Shown: in pieces, positions 47,052-56,439 of the stretch | How positions within the stretch are numbered: position 1 is the first letter of the stretch | Layout: each line of letters starts with the position of its first letter | Origin: Chryseobacterium sp. CH25 | Lineage (GTDB): Bacteria; Bacteroidota; Bacteroidia; Flavobacteriales; Weeksellaceae | Assembly: GCF_004119455.1 (NCBI RefSeq) | Contig: NZ_NRQT01000004.1 | Span: 1-64,000 of the forward strand | Length of the DNA stretch: 64,000 nt | Direction of reading: 5' to 3' | The notes under the pieces: generated by a model | What the model saw: only the letters and a program-made list of their open reading frames with translations | What the model was told of the DNA's origin: nothing | The model's database searches: none | Translations under genes and position numbers: made by a program

Positions 47052-48654
47052 GATACTTTACTTTTACTGATTTCCTGAATATAAGCATTAGGAGACATTC
47101 CGGTAACGGATTTAAAAACGGTGGTAAAAGAACTGTGCGAAGAAAACCCCGAGTATTCTGCAAGATAACTTACCTTATAATTAAGAAAAGTAGGGTCTGT
47201 TTTTAATAAGTGGGCGATGTGGTTAATTCTTAATCTGTTAATATATCCATTGAAGTTTTTCTCCCTGTTATTAATGACTTCTGAAAGGTATTTGGTGTTG
47301 ATCTCCATCTGAGCAGAAAGCATAGATAATGACATGTTTTTGTTCAGGTATCTGTTAGATTGTTCAAATTCTTCGAGTTTTTGAAGGATCTCTTCTTCTT
47401 TCTCTTTGGAGATTTTATTGGAACTTCTTTCTGTTTCAGAAGTATTTCTTATCAAGTCATTAACTGGAGGAATGTTTTGTTTTTGTTGATTATTCTGTCT
47501 TTCAAAGAAGTCAAATTGCTTTTTGAGATCTTTATTTTTGTTTTTAATAATCAGGAAATAAATCAATAGTCCAATGATGATCACAGATAAAATAAAAGTG
47601 GAAGTCCAGAAAGATTTTAAATAATTCTGCTTTTCAAATTCAAGGGTTTTATTTTGATTAGTTTCAACCAGTTTTACAATATATCGTATACCTTCTTTCG
47701 TACTGGAATCTGTTTTGGATCTTAAATCATTATAATATTTGTTGTATTGATGGTATTTGATATCATCATGAAGTGCAAAATAAGTCCGGGATAGCGATTC
47801 ATAAATCTTAATCTTTATATTATTAAAAGGAAGATCTTCAATCAAAGACAACCCCAATTCCAGTTTTTGAGCAGAAGTTGTATAATCCTCTTGTAAAAAA
47901 TAGTACCGGGATAGGTTTTCATAAGCTAAACTGAGTAAAAATGGTTGGTTTTTCTGTTTTTCAAGATCAGAAATTACATTCTCTATAAGTTTTTTATATT
48001 CAGTCAGCCTATTTTGCTTCATTAAATAGGAAGAACGGAAGATCTTATTTTCTGTTGTAATGATTTTATTTTCTTCATTATCATTATTGAGATACAGATC
48101 ACTTCTATCAAGGTTTTTTAAGGCATTAGGATAATCTCTGTTGATTCCCAGATTCAAAGCCTGTAGCTGATAAAGTTTGGCTGTGGTGATTCTTAATTTG
48201 GGATCACTGCTTTTCAGAAGCTTTTGATCTGATAAAAGCTGAGCTATAATTTTCTTCGACTGATTATACAATCCCAGATTCTGATATTGGTCTGCAAGAT
48301 TATAATCTCCAAAACCCGCATAAAATAAGACAGATCTTGATCCAGATCCGGATTTTCTTTCTGAGAAAAGCTATTGACAGACTGCATATAATCTCCCTTC
48401 ATGGCAAAAGCCTGTGAAATAATATTTTGAAGTATAATTTTATCCTCTATATCCTGGTTGCTTACCAGAATTCCCTGAGTATAGATGATACAGTCGTCAG
48501 GATTTTGATACAGTTTCTGAAATGCCTTATCAGCAATAAGACTAAAGTCAGGACCAGACTGTCCATTGATAAAAAGGAAGCATAATGTGAAGGTCAGCAG
48601 GAAAATTCTTCCACTGTTTTTAATCATCTTTCTGAATAACAATTTATTTTTCAT
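47048..48654 (-). pseudogene. TPR transmembrane AraC-type regulator, frameshifted
   Basis: N-terminal signal/anchor (IFLLTFTLCFLFINGQ), periplasmic TPR region, a membrane span near FILSVIIIGLLIYFLII, a coiled-coil linker and a C-terminal AraC helix-turn-helix (MSLSMLSAQMEINTKYLSEVI to SFTTVFKSVTGMSPNAYIQE). This hybrid one-protein sensor type is common in flavobacteria. The first quarter is in another frame; one extra T at 48322-48325 (A on the plus strand) gives SYFYAGFGDYNL at the join and 535 residues from the ATG used here. An earlier ATG (48690) is possible. Confidence 0.82.
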
Positions 48655-48839
48655 GTTTTTCTTAGCAATCTGCCTGGAAACCGTCTTCAAATTTGGGTTT
48701 ATTTAAGTGTTTGATTATTATGTTTTTAAGTTTTTTATTCTTTTGAAATTCACGAATTGTGAAAGCCTATTTCTTTTGTGTGGTTAAATATAATATTAAT
48801 ATTGTTTCTGTTGGTTTTGAAAATTAAATATAATCATAT

Positions 48840-50152
48840 ATGAGAAATTTTTACAAAATGTCAATCAAATTACTTGCTGCCTGTTTCTTTTTTAATTTTA
48901 GTGTGGCGGAAGCTCAGCTTACAGTAATGGGACTCGGAAATTATAATGTAGGTGCCGTTTCTGATAAAGGAGTAGTAAGTATGCATACCAGTGGCGGAGG
49001 AATCTATATGTGGACAGCTGCTACCGGAATTGTACAGATAGGATCCATCTCAAATGGATATCCGGCGGCAGGGAGAACAGTTGTATCTAACGATGGAAAT
49101 ACAATTGCATCATCATTAACCAATGCTGTAACAGGTTTTAATGAGATTTCAACTTATAATGTAATTTCGTCAACCTGGGTAAACAAAGGAGGTCTTGTTC
49201 CTACCGGTTGGGACGGAAGTGTAAGTTCTACATGGGGAATGTCTCCCAGTGGAAATACAATTGTAGGATTGGGCTGGCTTACCGCATCAAACGCTCATGC
49301 GGTGAAATGGGATGAAACAAATGGAGTGGTGGATCTGGGAAGTATGGTAAGTGGAAGAAGCTCGAGAGCAAATGCCATAAGCGGAGACGGAACTGTTGTA
49401 GTAGGGTGGCAGGATGAGGCCACGGGAACCAGAAGTGGTGCCAAGTGGGTAGATGGTGTGGAAAGTTTCATTACAGACAGCAATGGGAACAATGTAGGGG
49501 AAGCAGGAGCCGTTTCTACAGACGGGAATACGATAATAGGTGCGGCAAATCCCAATCCTTATGTTTGGAAGGCAGGAACAGGGGTAACTTATATAACCCA
49601 TCCTAATGCTTCATTTTCTTTTAAAGGTGGAGCAACCGGAGTCTCTGGAGATGGATCAACAGTTATAGGATATTATCGGGCGTTTGGAGCACCACCGATG
49701 TCCGGAGAAGGGTTTATCTGGACTGAAGCTAGTGGACGAATTAACCTTAATGATTATGCAGCAAGTTTAGGCATTAATACTAATGGAGTGACGATGGGGC
49801 TTCCTTTGGCTATATCTCAGGATGGAAAAAAAATAGCAGGTATGGGAATGAATGCTTCCAATCAATGGTAGCATTTTATCTCGAACTTACAGGATTCTTA
49901 TCCGTAAACGATCGTATAAAAGATAAAAATACAATAGGTATTTATCCTAATCCGGTAGCAGATAATTTATACATTAAAGGAATGGGTAATCCTGAAAAGG
50001 CAGAAGTTTATAATATGGTAGGGCAAAAAGTAAAGTCATTCACAGCTATTGAAAATCAGATTGATGTATCGTCTTTGCCAAAAGGAAATTATATAATAGA
50101 GCTTTCAGAGAAAGGAGGTAAACAGCAGAGCTATAAATTCATTAAAAAATAA
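48840..50152 (+). pseudogene. HAF-repeat protein with T9SS sorting domain, frameshifted
   Basis: Signal peptide ending near SVAEAQ. Then HAF-type repeats of the pattern S-x-D/S-G-x-x-x-V-G (SPSGNTIVGLGW, SGDGTVVVGWQDE, STDGNTIIGAANP, SGDGSTVIGYYRA). Last, a type A T9SS C-terminal domain starting IYPNPVADNLYIKG and ending with YKFIKK. The sorting domain is in a second frame; one extra G at 49867-49868 gives NQWVAFYLEL at the join and 437 residues in total. Predicted to be secreted through the type IX system or held at the surface. Function unknown. Confidence 0.83.
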
Positions 50153-50378
50153 AAAAAGCAAATTTTAATAATAGTTATACCATGAATGGCTGTTTTCAAT
50201 ATTGAAAGCAGCTGTTTTTTGTACATCATTGGAATAGGAGTGTCGGAAATTTTTATTAAAGTGTAAATACTATAAAAGATAGCATTGTAAAGGGGATTAT
50301 TATAGCTGTTTTTGTTGATGGACACTTTGATACTTTCCAACTCCTATTTTCTTTATTATCAGCCATGTCATTCACTTT

Positions 50379-50408
50379 TTGTCTAATACATTTAAAAAGC
50401 TATCTTTG
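50379..50408 (+). promoter_or_regulatory. Promoter of the B12 uptake operon
   Basis: TTG at 50379-50381, 19 bases, then TATCTTTG at 50401-50408: a full match to the Bacteroidota TTG-N19-TAnnTTTG pattern. It lies just upstream of the riboswitch, so the aptamer starts within a few bases of the predicted transcription start. The 200 bases before it, after the HAF gene, show nothing else. Confidence 0.85.
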
Positions 50409-50416
50409 CAAAAATT

Positions 50417-50565
50417 TTGGTTTCCAGTATATTGGAATGAAAAGGGAATTGGGTGAAACTCCCAAACTGTCCCCGCAACTGTAAATCGCTATAAAAATTT
50501 CTGTACACAGCCACTGTATACAACGGGAAGGCACAGAAAGCGAAAGTCAGGAGACCTGCCAGAAT
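50417..50565 (+). promoter_or_regulatory. Cobalamin riboswitch
   Basis: Conserved blocks are in the correct order: GGTGAAACTCCC-type P3 region, the CCCCGCAACTGTAA core, GCCACTG and GGGAAGGC arms, and the B12-box-like AAAGTCAGGAGACCTGCC ending near 50560. The downstream TonB receptor starts 45 bases later with no separate terminator, so control is probably by hiding the translation start when cobalamin is bound. Confidence 0.95.
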
Positions 50566-50610
50566 CATAATCAAAAAAACATGTTGCTTTCGGAGGAAAA
50601 GTAGAATGAT

Positions 50611-52443
50611 ATGAATATAAAAAGATTTCTAGCACTGTTTTTGTCATCTTATGGCAGTTTTCTTTTCGGGCAGGAGAAGATGGTTGATACTATCTATATT
50701 TTCGACAGCCAGATGAACAAGGTGAAACAGTTTCATCCTGTAAAAGTAATTAATACAGAGGATGTTCAGAAAAATTCAAGTAACCTTTCCGAATTATTAA
50801 GATATCAGTCTGCTATTTATATCAAAGAAAACGGACGTGGGGCAACTTCTTCACCTTCCTTCAGAGGAACTACAGCTCAACAGACATCTTTTGTCTGGAA
50901 CGGGATTAATATTAATTCCAATTTTCTGGGTCAGGGAGACGTGAATAATATTTCCCTGTTCGGATATGATCAGATCGGAATAAAAGCCGGTGGGGGAAGT
51001 GTTACTTATGGTTCCGGAGCTATTGGAGGTACTATTCATATGGATAATAGCCTTCATTTTAATCAAGGATTTCACGGGACTTTCTTTTCAGAGGCAGGAT
51101 CTTTTAATACCTATAATAATTTCGTTAAAGGTTCTTACAGCAACAATAAATTCAGCTTTAAAGCTTCCGGAAATTATTCTATCAGTGAGAATGCTTACGA
51201 GGTAAATAAAAAACCTCAGAATTATATTAACCGTAACGGAGAGTACTACAATACAAATTTTAATATTGCAGCAGCTTATAAACTGGCTCCCCATCATCAG
51301 ATTTCATGGATTTCCGAGTGGTTTAACGGACAACAGCATTTTCCCATTCTTTTTGAAAGCGAAACAAAAACGAAATACCAGACTCAAAACATCAGAAGCC
51401 TGATTTCCTGGGACTGGAATACAACAAAGTTTAATAATTCCTTTAAAGCCGCTTATACGGAAGAAAATTTCGAATATTTTAATGATATAGACAGACCTAA
51501 ATTCAGTAGTGGAACAGGAAAAAATTATATTCTGAAGAATGATTTCAATTATTTTCTCAATTCAAAGTGGAACTTCAATATCATTGGAGAATACCAACTG
51601 AATAAAGGAGAAGGTTATGGATCAGGAATAGATAAGGTAAACCGGAATATGGGTTCTGTAGCTGGATTGGTAAGGTATCTTCCTACATCAGATTTACGCC
51701 TTGAAGCCGGAGTAAGACAGGATTTTGTGGGGATAACCAAATCTCCTCTTTTATTTTCTTTTTCAGGAAAATGGAATGCTGTAAGCTGGTATAATCTAGG
51801 ACTGAGTATTTCAAGGAATTTCAGAGCTCCTTCTTTCAATGATTTATATTGGAAACCGGGTGGAAATGAAGATTTAAAGCCGGAAACTTCTTATCAGTTT
51901 GAACTGAGAAATCAGTTTAAAGCAGGTGATTTTAAACTTTCTCTGGTTCCTTATTATTTAGATATCAAAGATATGATAAGATGGCTTCCTACTTCCTTTG
52001 GTTACCATAGTCCTGTAAATACGGATCACGTAAGATCTTATGGAGTGGAAACTCAGGCAGAATTTACTAAACGCTTTGGAAAACATTTCCTGAATGTAGG
52101 TTTAGGATATACTTACACAAATTCTCAGGACCTGGAAAAGAAAAAACAGCTGATGTATGTTCCTTACCATAAATTTACCGGAAATCTTGATTATAGATAT
52201 GAATTTATAAAGGTATATGTTCAGGGATTGTTTACCGGACTTACTTATACCGATTCCAACGAAAAGAAAAGTGAGGCCCTGAAAGAATATTTCGTTATGA
52301 ATGCCGGAGTTGGAGCCACGATTTTAAAGAATTATACACTAGGCTTTAAAGTCAATAATATTTTCAATCAGACTTATTATACCATGTTTGCTTATCCGCT
52401 ACCGGGAAGAAATTACAGTGTAAACTTAAATATCAACTTTTAA
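50611..52443 (+). CDS. btuB: TonB-dependent vitamin B12 receptor (BtuB-like)
   Basis: A 610-residue outer-membrane receptor. Signal peptide (FLFGQ), plug domain (about 45-150; NLSELLRYQSAIYIKENGRG, FRGTTAQQTSFVWNGI, YGSGAIGGTIHMDN), then a 22-stranded barrel ending NYSVNLNINF with the terminal Phe. Specificity for cobalamin rests on the riboswitch directly upstream. A surface lipoprotein gene follows by 20 bases. Confidence 0.93.
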   Translation: MNIKRFLALFLSSYGSFLFGQEKMVDTIYIFDSQMNKVKQFHPVKVINTEDVQKNSSNLSELLRYQSAIYIKENGRGATSSPSFRGTTAQQTSFVWNGININSNFLGQGDVNNISLFGYDQIGIKAGGGSVTYGSGAIGGTIHMDNSLHFNQGFHGTFFSEAGSFNTYNNFVKGSYSNNKFSFKASGNYSISENAYEVNKKPQNYINRNGEYYNTNFNIAAAYKLAPHHQISWISEWFNGQQHFPILFESETKTKYQTQNIRSLISWDWNTTKFNNSFKAAYTEENFEYFNDIDRPKFSSGTGKNYILKNDFNYFLNSKWNFNIIGEYQLNKGEGYGSGIDKVNRNMGSVAGLVRYLPTSDLRLEAGVRQDFVGITKSPLLFSFSGKWNAVSWYNLGLSISRNFRAPSFNDLYWKPGGNEDLKPETSYQFELRNQFKAGDFKLSLVPYYLDIKDMIRWLPTSFGYHSPVNTDHVRSYGVETQAEFTKRFGKHFLNVGLGYTYTNSQDLEKKKQLMYVPYHKFTGNLDYRYEFIKVYVQGLFTGLTYTDSNEKKSEALKEYFVMNAGVGATILKNYTLGFKVNNIFNQTYYTMFAYPLPGRNYSVNLNINF

Positions 52444-52463
52444 AAAATAAAATTTAATACATT

Positions 52464-53543
52464 ATGAATATCAAAAGAATTTTACCTCTTGCATTTGCTT
52501 CAATGATGCTTTTCAATGTTTCTTGTAGCAGTGATAGTGATTATATAGAGGCTATTGAGAAACCTCAATCTGGTCTTTATGAAAACGGAATTATTGTTTC
52601 TAATGAAGGAGGGTTTACAAAACCTACTTCCGATCTTACTTTTATCAGTAATAACCTGGGTACGGTGTATACAAATATCTATTCTGGTAATAACGGAGGA
52701 GAAGTTTTCGGGAAGGTACTTCAGAGTGTAGGTTTCAGTGGAGATAAAGCATATCTTGTTGCCAATGTTCCTAATAAAATTGATATTGTAAACCGATACA
52801 CATTTAAAAAGCAGGCTACAGTAACAGAGAGTCTTGATGGTCCGAGATATATTGCATTCTCAGGGAATAAATATTTTGTAACAAATAATAATTTTGCAGG
52901 TAAGCAGAAACTTAATGCTTACAATGTTGCAGATAACGTTTATTTCGGTAGCATGGGATTTCCACGTTATGCTGAAAAAGTAGTGGCAGCAGAAGGTAAT
53001 ATCATTGTACAGACAGATGGTATTGGGTATGAAACTACTCCACCTTATAACTCATATGCAACAGGTTATACAATCACGGTTGTAAATCCTGCTACAATGA
53101 TTAACCCTACCACGATTACATTGCCTGCTAAAGGAATTATTAGAGACCTTATTGCTTATAATGGAATTGCTTATGTGTTAGTTTCTGATACAACAGATTC
53201 ATATATTTATAAAATCAACTCAGCAGCAGGAAACTATACAACAACAACCCTTGCAGGAATTGCTGATGCTCAGAAACTGAGAGCTGATAAGAATAACTTT
53301 TATTTTATCACAGGTTCCAACAATATTTATAGTATGACTGTTGGTTCTTCTTTCGTTTCTAAAGTTCCTCTTGTTAAGGCAACAGGTAATGTATATGGTT
53401 TTGATGTAATTGACGGTAGAATTTTTGCATCAGATGCAAGCTTTACGGAAGACAGTAAGGTGAATGTCTACAGTGCATTGGATGGGACTCTATTGAAGAC
53501 CTTTACTGCAGGTGTTGGAACAAACGGTTTCTATAAAAACTAA
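52464..53543 (+). CDS. DUF5074/YncE-like beta-propeller lipoprotein, probable BtuG homologue
   Basis: A 359-residue protein with lipobox MLFNVSC (Cys21) followed by SSDSD, a pattern fit for surface export. Then a beta-propeller of repeated four-strand blades (NKIDIVNRYTFKK, KLNAYNVADN, SYIYKINSAAGNY, KVNVYSALDGTLLKTF). In Bacteroides the propeller lipoprotein BtuG binds B12 on the cell surface with high affinity and hands it to BtuB. The riboswitch-BtuB-propeller order here fits that role. Assignment is by context and fold, not by a B12 motif. Confidence 0.8.
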   Translation: MNIKRILPLAFASMMLFNVSCSSDSDYIEAIEKPQSGLYENGIIVSNEGGFTKPTSDLTFISNNLGTVYTNIYSGNNGGEVFGKVLQSVGFSGDKAYLVANVPNKIDIVNRYTFKKQATVTESLDGPRYIAFSGNKYFVTNNNFAGKQKLNAYNVADNVYFGSMGFPRYAEKVVAAEGNIIVQTDGIGYETTPPYNSYATGYTITVVNPATMINPTTITLPAKGIIRDLIAYNGIAYVLVSDTTDSYIYKINSAAGNYTTTTLAGIADAQKLRADKNNFYFITGSNNIYSMTVGSSFVSKVPLVKATGNVYGFDVIDGRIFASDASFTEDSKVNVYSALDGTLLKTFTAGVGTNGFYKN

Positions 53544-53601
53544 AAATTACGCTTCGGCGTATATAAAATAATTTTTTATTTTTTCATCATTTGTGTTTTT
53601 T

Positions 53602-53628
53602 CCGGGCGGGTTCTTAGAACCCGCCCGG
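53602..53628. terminator. GC-rich hairpin after the B12 operon
   Basis: An 11-base perfect stem CCGGGCGGGTT/AACCCGCCCGG with loop CTTAG. It lies about 60 bases after the propeller gene. The T-run on the plus side is weak (CTTTGG), but the minus side is T-poor too. Confidence 0.6.
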
Positions 53629-53658
53629 CTTTGGTATATACTTCATTGAAGCATAAAA

Positions 53659-53683
53659 AAAGCTGGATAAAATATCCAGCTTT
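53659..53683 (-). terminator. Terminator of the CCA-adding gene
   Basis: An 11-base perfect stem AAAGCTGGATA/TATCCAGCTTT with a 3-base loop. On the minus strand it is followed by a T-run. It lies 22 bases past the stop codon. Confidence 0.92.
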
Positions 53684-53704
53684 ACATTTTCTATTGAGTA
53701 AAAA

Positions 53705-55126
53705 TCAGCTCATTTTTAATCCAAGTTTTTCGGCTTCGGCAATAACAAACTGGGTTGCTTCTTCCTTTTCATTGGCAATTTCGCCTTCAAGGATAGCTTC
53801 TTTTACCTTTTCTTTTAAAATACCAATTTCACGGCCCGGCTGAAGTTTAAACATCTCCATAATCTCTTCTCCTGTAATAGGGGGCTGGAAGTTTCTTACC
53901 TGATCTTTTTCTTCTACCTCTTTGATCTTCACTGCTACATATTCAAAGTTTTTCTTGAATTTCTCCTGCTTTTTAGAGTTTTTAGTAGTGATATCTGCCT
54001 TGCAGAGGGTAAACAGATCTTCAAGATCTTCTCCGGCATCAAATAGAAGCCTTCTTAGAGCAGAATCTGAAGCATCATCCGTAATCAGAGCAATAGGTCT
54101 GGAAGAAAGTTTTACCATCTTCTGAACATATTTCATATCGCTTCCTAAAGGCAGTTTCAATCTCTGGAAAAGAGTTTTTGTCATTTTGGAACCTAGGAAT
54201 TCATGTCCATGGAATGTCCACCCTGTGCCTTCCACAAATTTTTTAGTAGGTGCTTTTCCTATATCGTGAAGCAATGCAGCCCAACGGAGCCAAAGATTGT
54301 CGGTATTCAGAGAGATATTATCTACAACCTCAAGAGTGTGGTAGAAATTATCTTTGTGGGTTTGTCCTTCCACTTCTTCTACACCTTTCAGTTCAATTAA
54401 TTCAGGAATAACAAGCTTTAAAAGTCCTGTCTGTTCCATTAATTTTAACCCCACGGATGGTTTTTCAGAGAGCATGATTTTGTTGAATTCCACCATGATT
54501 CTTTCCATAGAAACAATCTTGATTCTTTCTGCTTCCTGCTTAATAGCTTCCAAAGAATTCTCTTCAATGGTAAAACTTAGAGTGGACGCAAAACGTACAG
54601 CTCTCATCATCCTCAACGGATCATCAGAATAAGTTTGAGCCGGTTCCAATGGTGTTCTTAAAATTTCTTTTTCAAGATCGCTAATTCCATTAAAAGGGTC
54701 AATCAGTTCTCCAAAATTATCTTTATTCAGAGAGATAGCCATCGCATTGATGGTGAAATCTCTTCTTTTCTGATCGTCTTCCAGGGTTCCGCCTTCTACT
54801 TCAGGTTTTCGGCTGTTTTCTGTATAGCTTTCTTTTCTGGCGCCTACAAATTCCAGCTCAAGATCTTTATATTTAATCATGGCTGTTCCATAGGTTTTAA
54901 AAACAGAAACCTTTAATTTTGGATCAATATCCTGAGCTACATTCTGAGCAAGTTCAATACCGCTCTGTTCCGTAACAAAATCAATATCTGTAGAAGCTTT
55001 TCTCTTCATCAGAAGATCACGAACATATCCACCAACAATGTATACAGACTGGTTATTCCTTTCTGCGGCTTCAGAAATTATTTTAAAAAGTTTTAAATTC
55101 TTATTTTGAGTAAGATTAATTTTCAT
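53705..55126 (-). CDS. cca: CCA tRNA nucleotidyltransferase with HD domain
   Basis: A 473-residue class II nucleotidyltransferase: the poly(A) polymerase head (about 1-160) has VGGYVRDLLMKRKASTDIDFV with catalytic Asp pair, then RRDFTINAMAIS and DPLRMMRAVRFAS. A C-terminal HD domain shows HTLEVVDN and LHDIGKAPTKKF. It adds or repairs the 3' CCA end of tRNAs. The HD part is probably a phosphohydrolase. The protein ends in a helical region (about 400-473). Confidence 0.95.
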   Translation of the reverse strand: MKINLTQNKNLKLFKIISEAAERNNQSVYIVGGYVRDLLMKRKASTDIDFVTEQSGIELAQNVAQDIDPKLKVSVFKTYGTAMIKYKDLELEFVGARKESYTENSRKPEVEGGTLEDDQKRRDFTINAMAISLNKDNFGELIDPFNGISDLEKEILRTPLEPAQTYSDDPLRMMRAVRFASTLSFTIEENSLEAIKQEAERIKIVSMERIMVEFNKIMLSEKPSVGLKLMEQTGLLKLVIPELIELKGVEEVEGQTHKDNFYHTLEVVDNISLNTDNLWLRWAALLHDIGKAPTKKFVEGTGWTFHGHEFLGSKMTKTLFQRLKLPLGSDMKYVQKMVKLSSRPIALITDDASDSALRRLLFDAGEDLEDLFTLCKADITTKNSKKQEKFKKNFEYVAVKIKEVEEKDQVRNFQPPITGEEIMEMFKLQPGREIGILKEKVKEAILEGEIANEKEEATQFVIAEAEKLGLKMS

Positions 55127-55163
55127 CGTTTATAATAGCGTCAATTTCTACCAATGCCGATCA

Positions 55164-55508
55164 TTAATCATAATGAGCGTACATTCTACTTATTTTTCCT
55201 TCTTCATTGAAAAACATCACTTCTACAGCGTGTTTATCCATGATAGACTTATAAAATAATGCTACAGAACCTACTCCTGCTGTGGAATGAATCAGATCAA
55301 AATGAAGATCCGGAAACTTCTCCAGCGCCTTTCTCCAGTATTCACGAACAGCTTCTTTTCCTTTTAAAGAACTTTCTTTTCCTCCGGTGGCCATAGCAAT
55401 CATGGGAGTGGTAATTTCAATATCATCAGAATAGTGGGAGAGGATATTCTCTAAATCATGAGAGTTCCAGACATTTACCCATATTTGAGCGAATTCTTGA
55501 TGATTCAT
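55164..55508 (-). CDS. NTF2/SnoaL-like protein
   Basis: About 114 residues from the ATG giving MNHQEFAQIWVNVWNSHDL; ten more residues would be added by an earlier ATG. The NTF2-like cone fold is supported by ENILSHYSDDIEITTPM and VREYWRKALEKFPDLHFD. Such proteins are isomerases, hydrolases or binders. No catalytic set can be named here. Confidence 0.78.
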   Translation of the reverse strand: MNHQEFAQIWVNVWNSHDLENILSHYSDDIEITTPMIAMATGGKESSLKGKEAVREYWRKALEKFPDLHFDLIHSTAGVGSVALFYKSIMDKHAVEVMFFNEEGKISRMYAHYD

Positions 55509-55615
55509 AGCATATACTTTACGAGTTGGATTTTGCAAAGATAGAATTAAAAAAAAGAAATCCTGCCGATATACACAGACAAGACTCTAAAAAATGAACA
55601 GATTGATACCGGATT

Positions 55616-56164
55616 TTATTCTCTAAGAACTTTTATCCTGTTATCACTCCATATTTTAATAACGGAAGATCCTGAGTATTTTGATACTTTATCTCTGTCT
55701 TCTTCCACAGCATAATCTACAAGACTGATGATTTCCGGAGAAATATCCGAAAATTTCAACGGACTTTTATCACCACTGAAATTAGCAGATGTAGATACTA
55801 AAGGTTTATTTAGTTTAGTAATAAGTTTTTTACAGAAGTCATTCTTTACCAATCTGATTCCGATGCTGCCATCTTCTGCAAGAAGTTCTTTAGGTAATCC
55901 TCTTGGGTTTTCATAAACAATCGTTACCGGTTTTTCACTTAAGTCAATAATTTCCCAGGCCATTTCCGGAACATCCACCAAATCCTGAAGCCTTTTTTCA
56001 GACTCTACCAGAATAATCATGGACTTGTTTTTTTCGCGTTTTTTGATATCAAAAATCTTATTGACAGCTTCTATATTGGTAGCATCACAACCAATTCCCC
56101 AAATGGTATCTGTAGGGTAAAGAATGGTTCCGCCGGATTTTAGTATTTCAATAATAGGTTCCAT
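55616..56164 (-). CDS. tsaC: L-threonylcarbamoyladenylate synthase (Sua5/YciO/YrdC)
   Basis: A 182-residue single-domain enzyme that makes threonylcarbamoyl-AMP from Thr, bicarbonate and ATP for tRNA t6A37 modification. Motifs: GGTILYPTDTIWGIGCDA near 12, KKREKNKSMIILV, and TSANFSGDKSP near 128. The short form lacks the Sua5 C-terminal domain. Confidence 0.93.
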   Translation of the reverse strand: MEPIIEILKSGGTILYPTDTIWGIGCDATNIEAVNKIFDIKKREKNKSMIILVESEKRLQDLVDVPEMAWEIIDLSEKPVTIVYENPRGLPKELLAEDGSIGIRLVKNDFCKKLITKLNKPLVSTSANFSGDKSPLKFSDISPEIISLVDYAVEEDRDKVSKYSGSSVIKIWSDNRIKVLRE

Positions 56165-56264
56165 ATTTTATGTACATTCAAAACAATGGATAAAGGTAGA
56201 GAATATATGAACTTTGAACAAAAAAATGAGGATAAAAAGGATTGTATTTTGATCGTTTTTTAAG

Positions 56265-56436
56265 TTTTGGCTAAAGCCAATAGATTGGATATGAATTTTA
56301 AAAGACGGGCTAAAGCCCGTCCCTATTGATGTTTTATGTGTGTAAATAATTTTTCGGCATTTGATCAAATTCAATAGGAATGGGCTTTAGCCCATTCAAA
56401 AATAAATACAACCTCTATCTGGCTTTAGCCAAAACT
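56265..56436. repeat. Inverted pair of REP elements (R2, R3)
   Basis: R2 (56265-56335) has TTTTGGCTAAAGCCAA, a spacer, then GACGGGCTAAAGCCCGTCC and TATTGATGTTTT. R3 (56371-56436) is the same structure reversed: AATGGGCTTTAGCCCATT, then CTGGCTTTAGCC. The pair lies directly downstream of the REP-associated transposase gene, a few bases from its stop codon. Confidence 0.88.
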
Positions 56437-56439
56437 TAC

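Noticed and set aside
49287..49601. Minus-strand frames of 86 and 104 codons opposite the HAF protein
   Set aside because: Antisense to a clear repeat protein and rich in Ser/Pro from its codon pattern; shadow frames.
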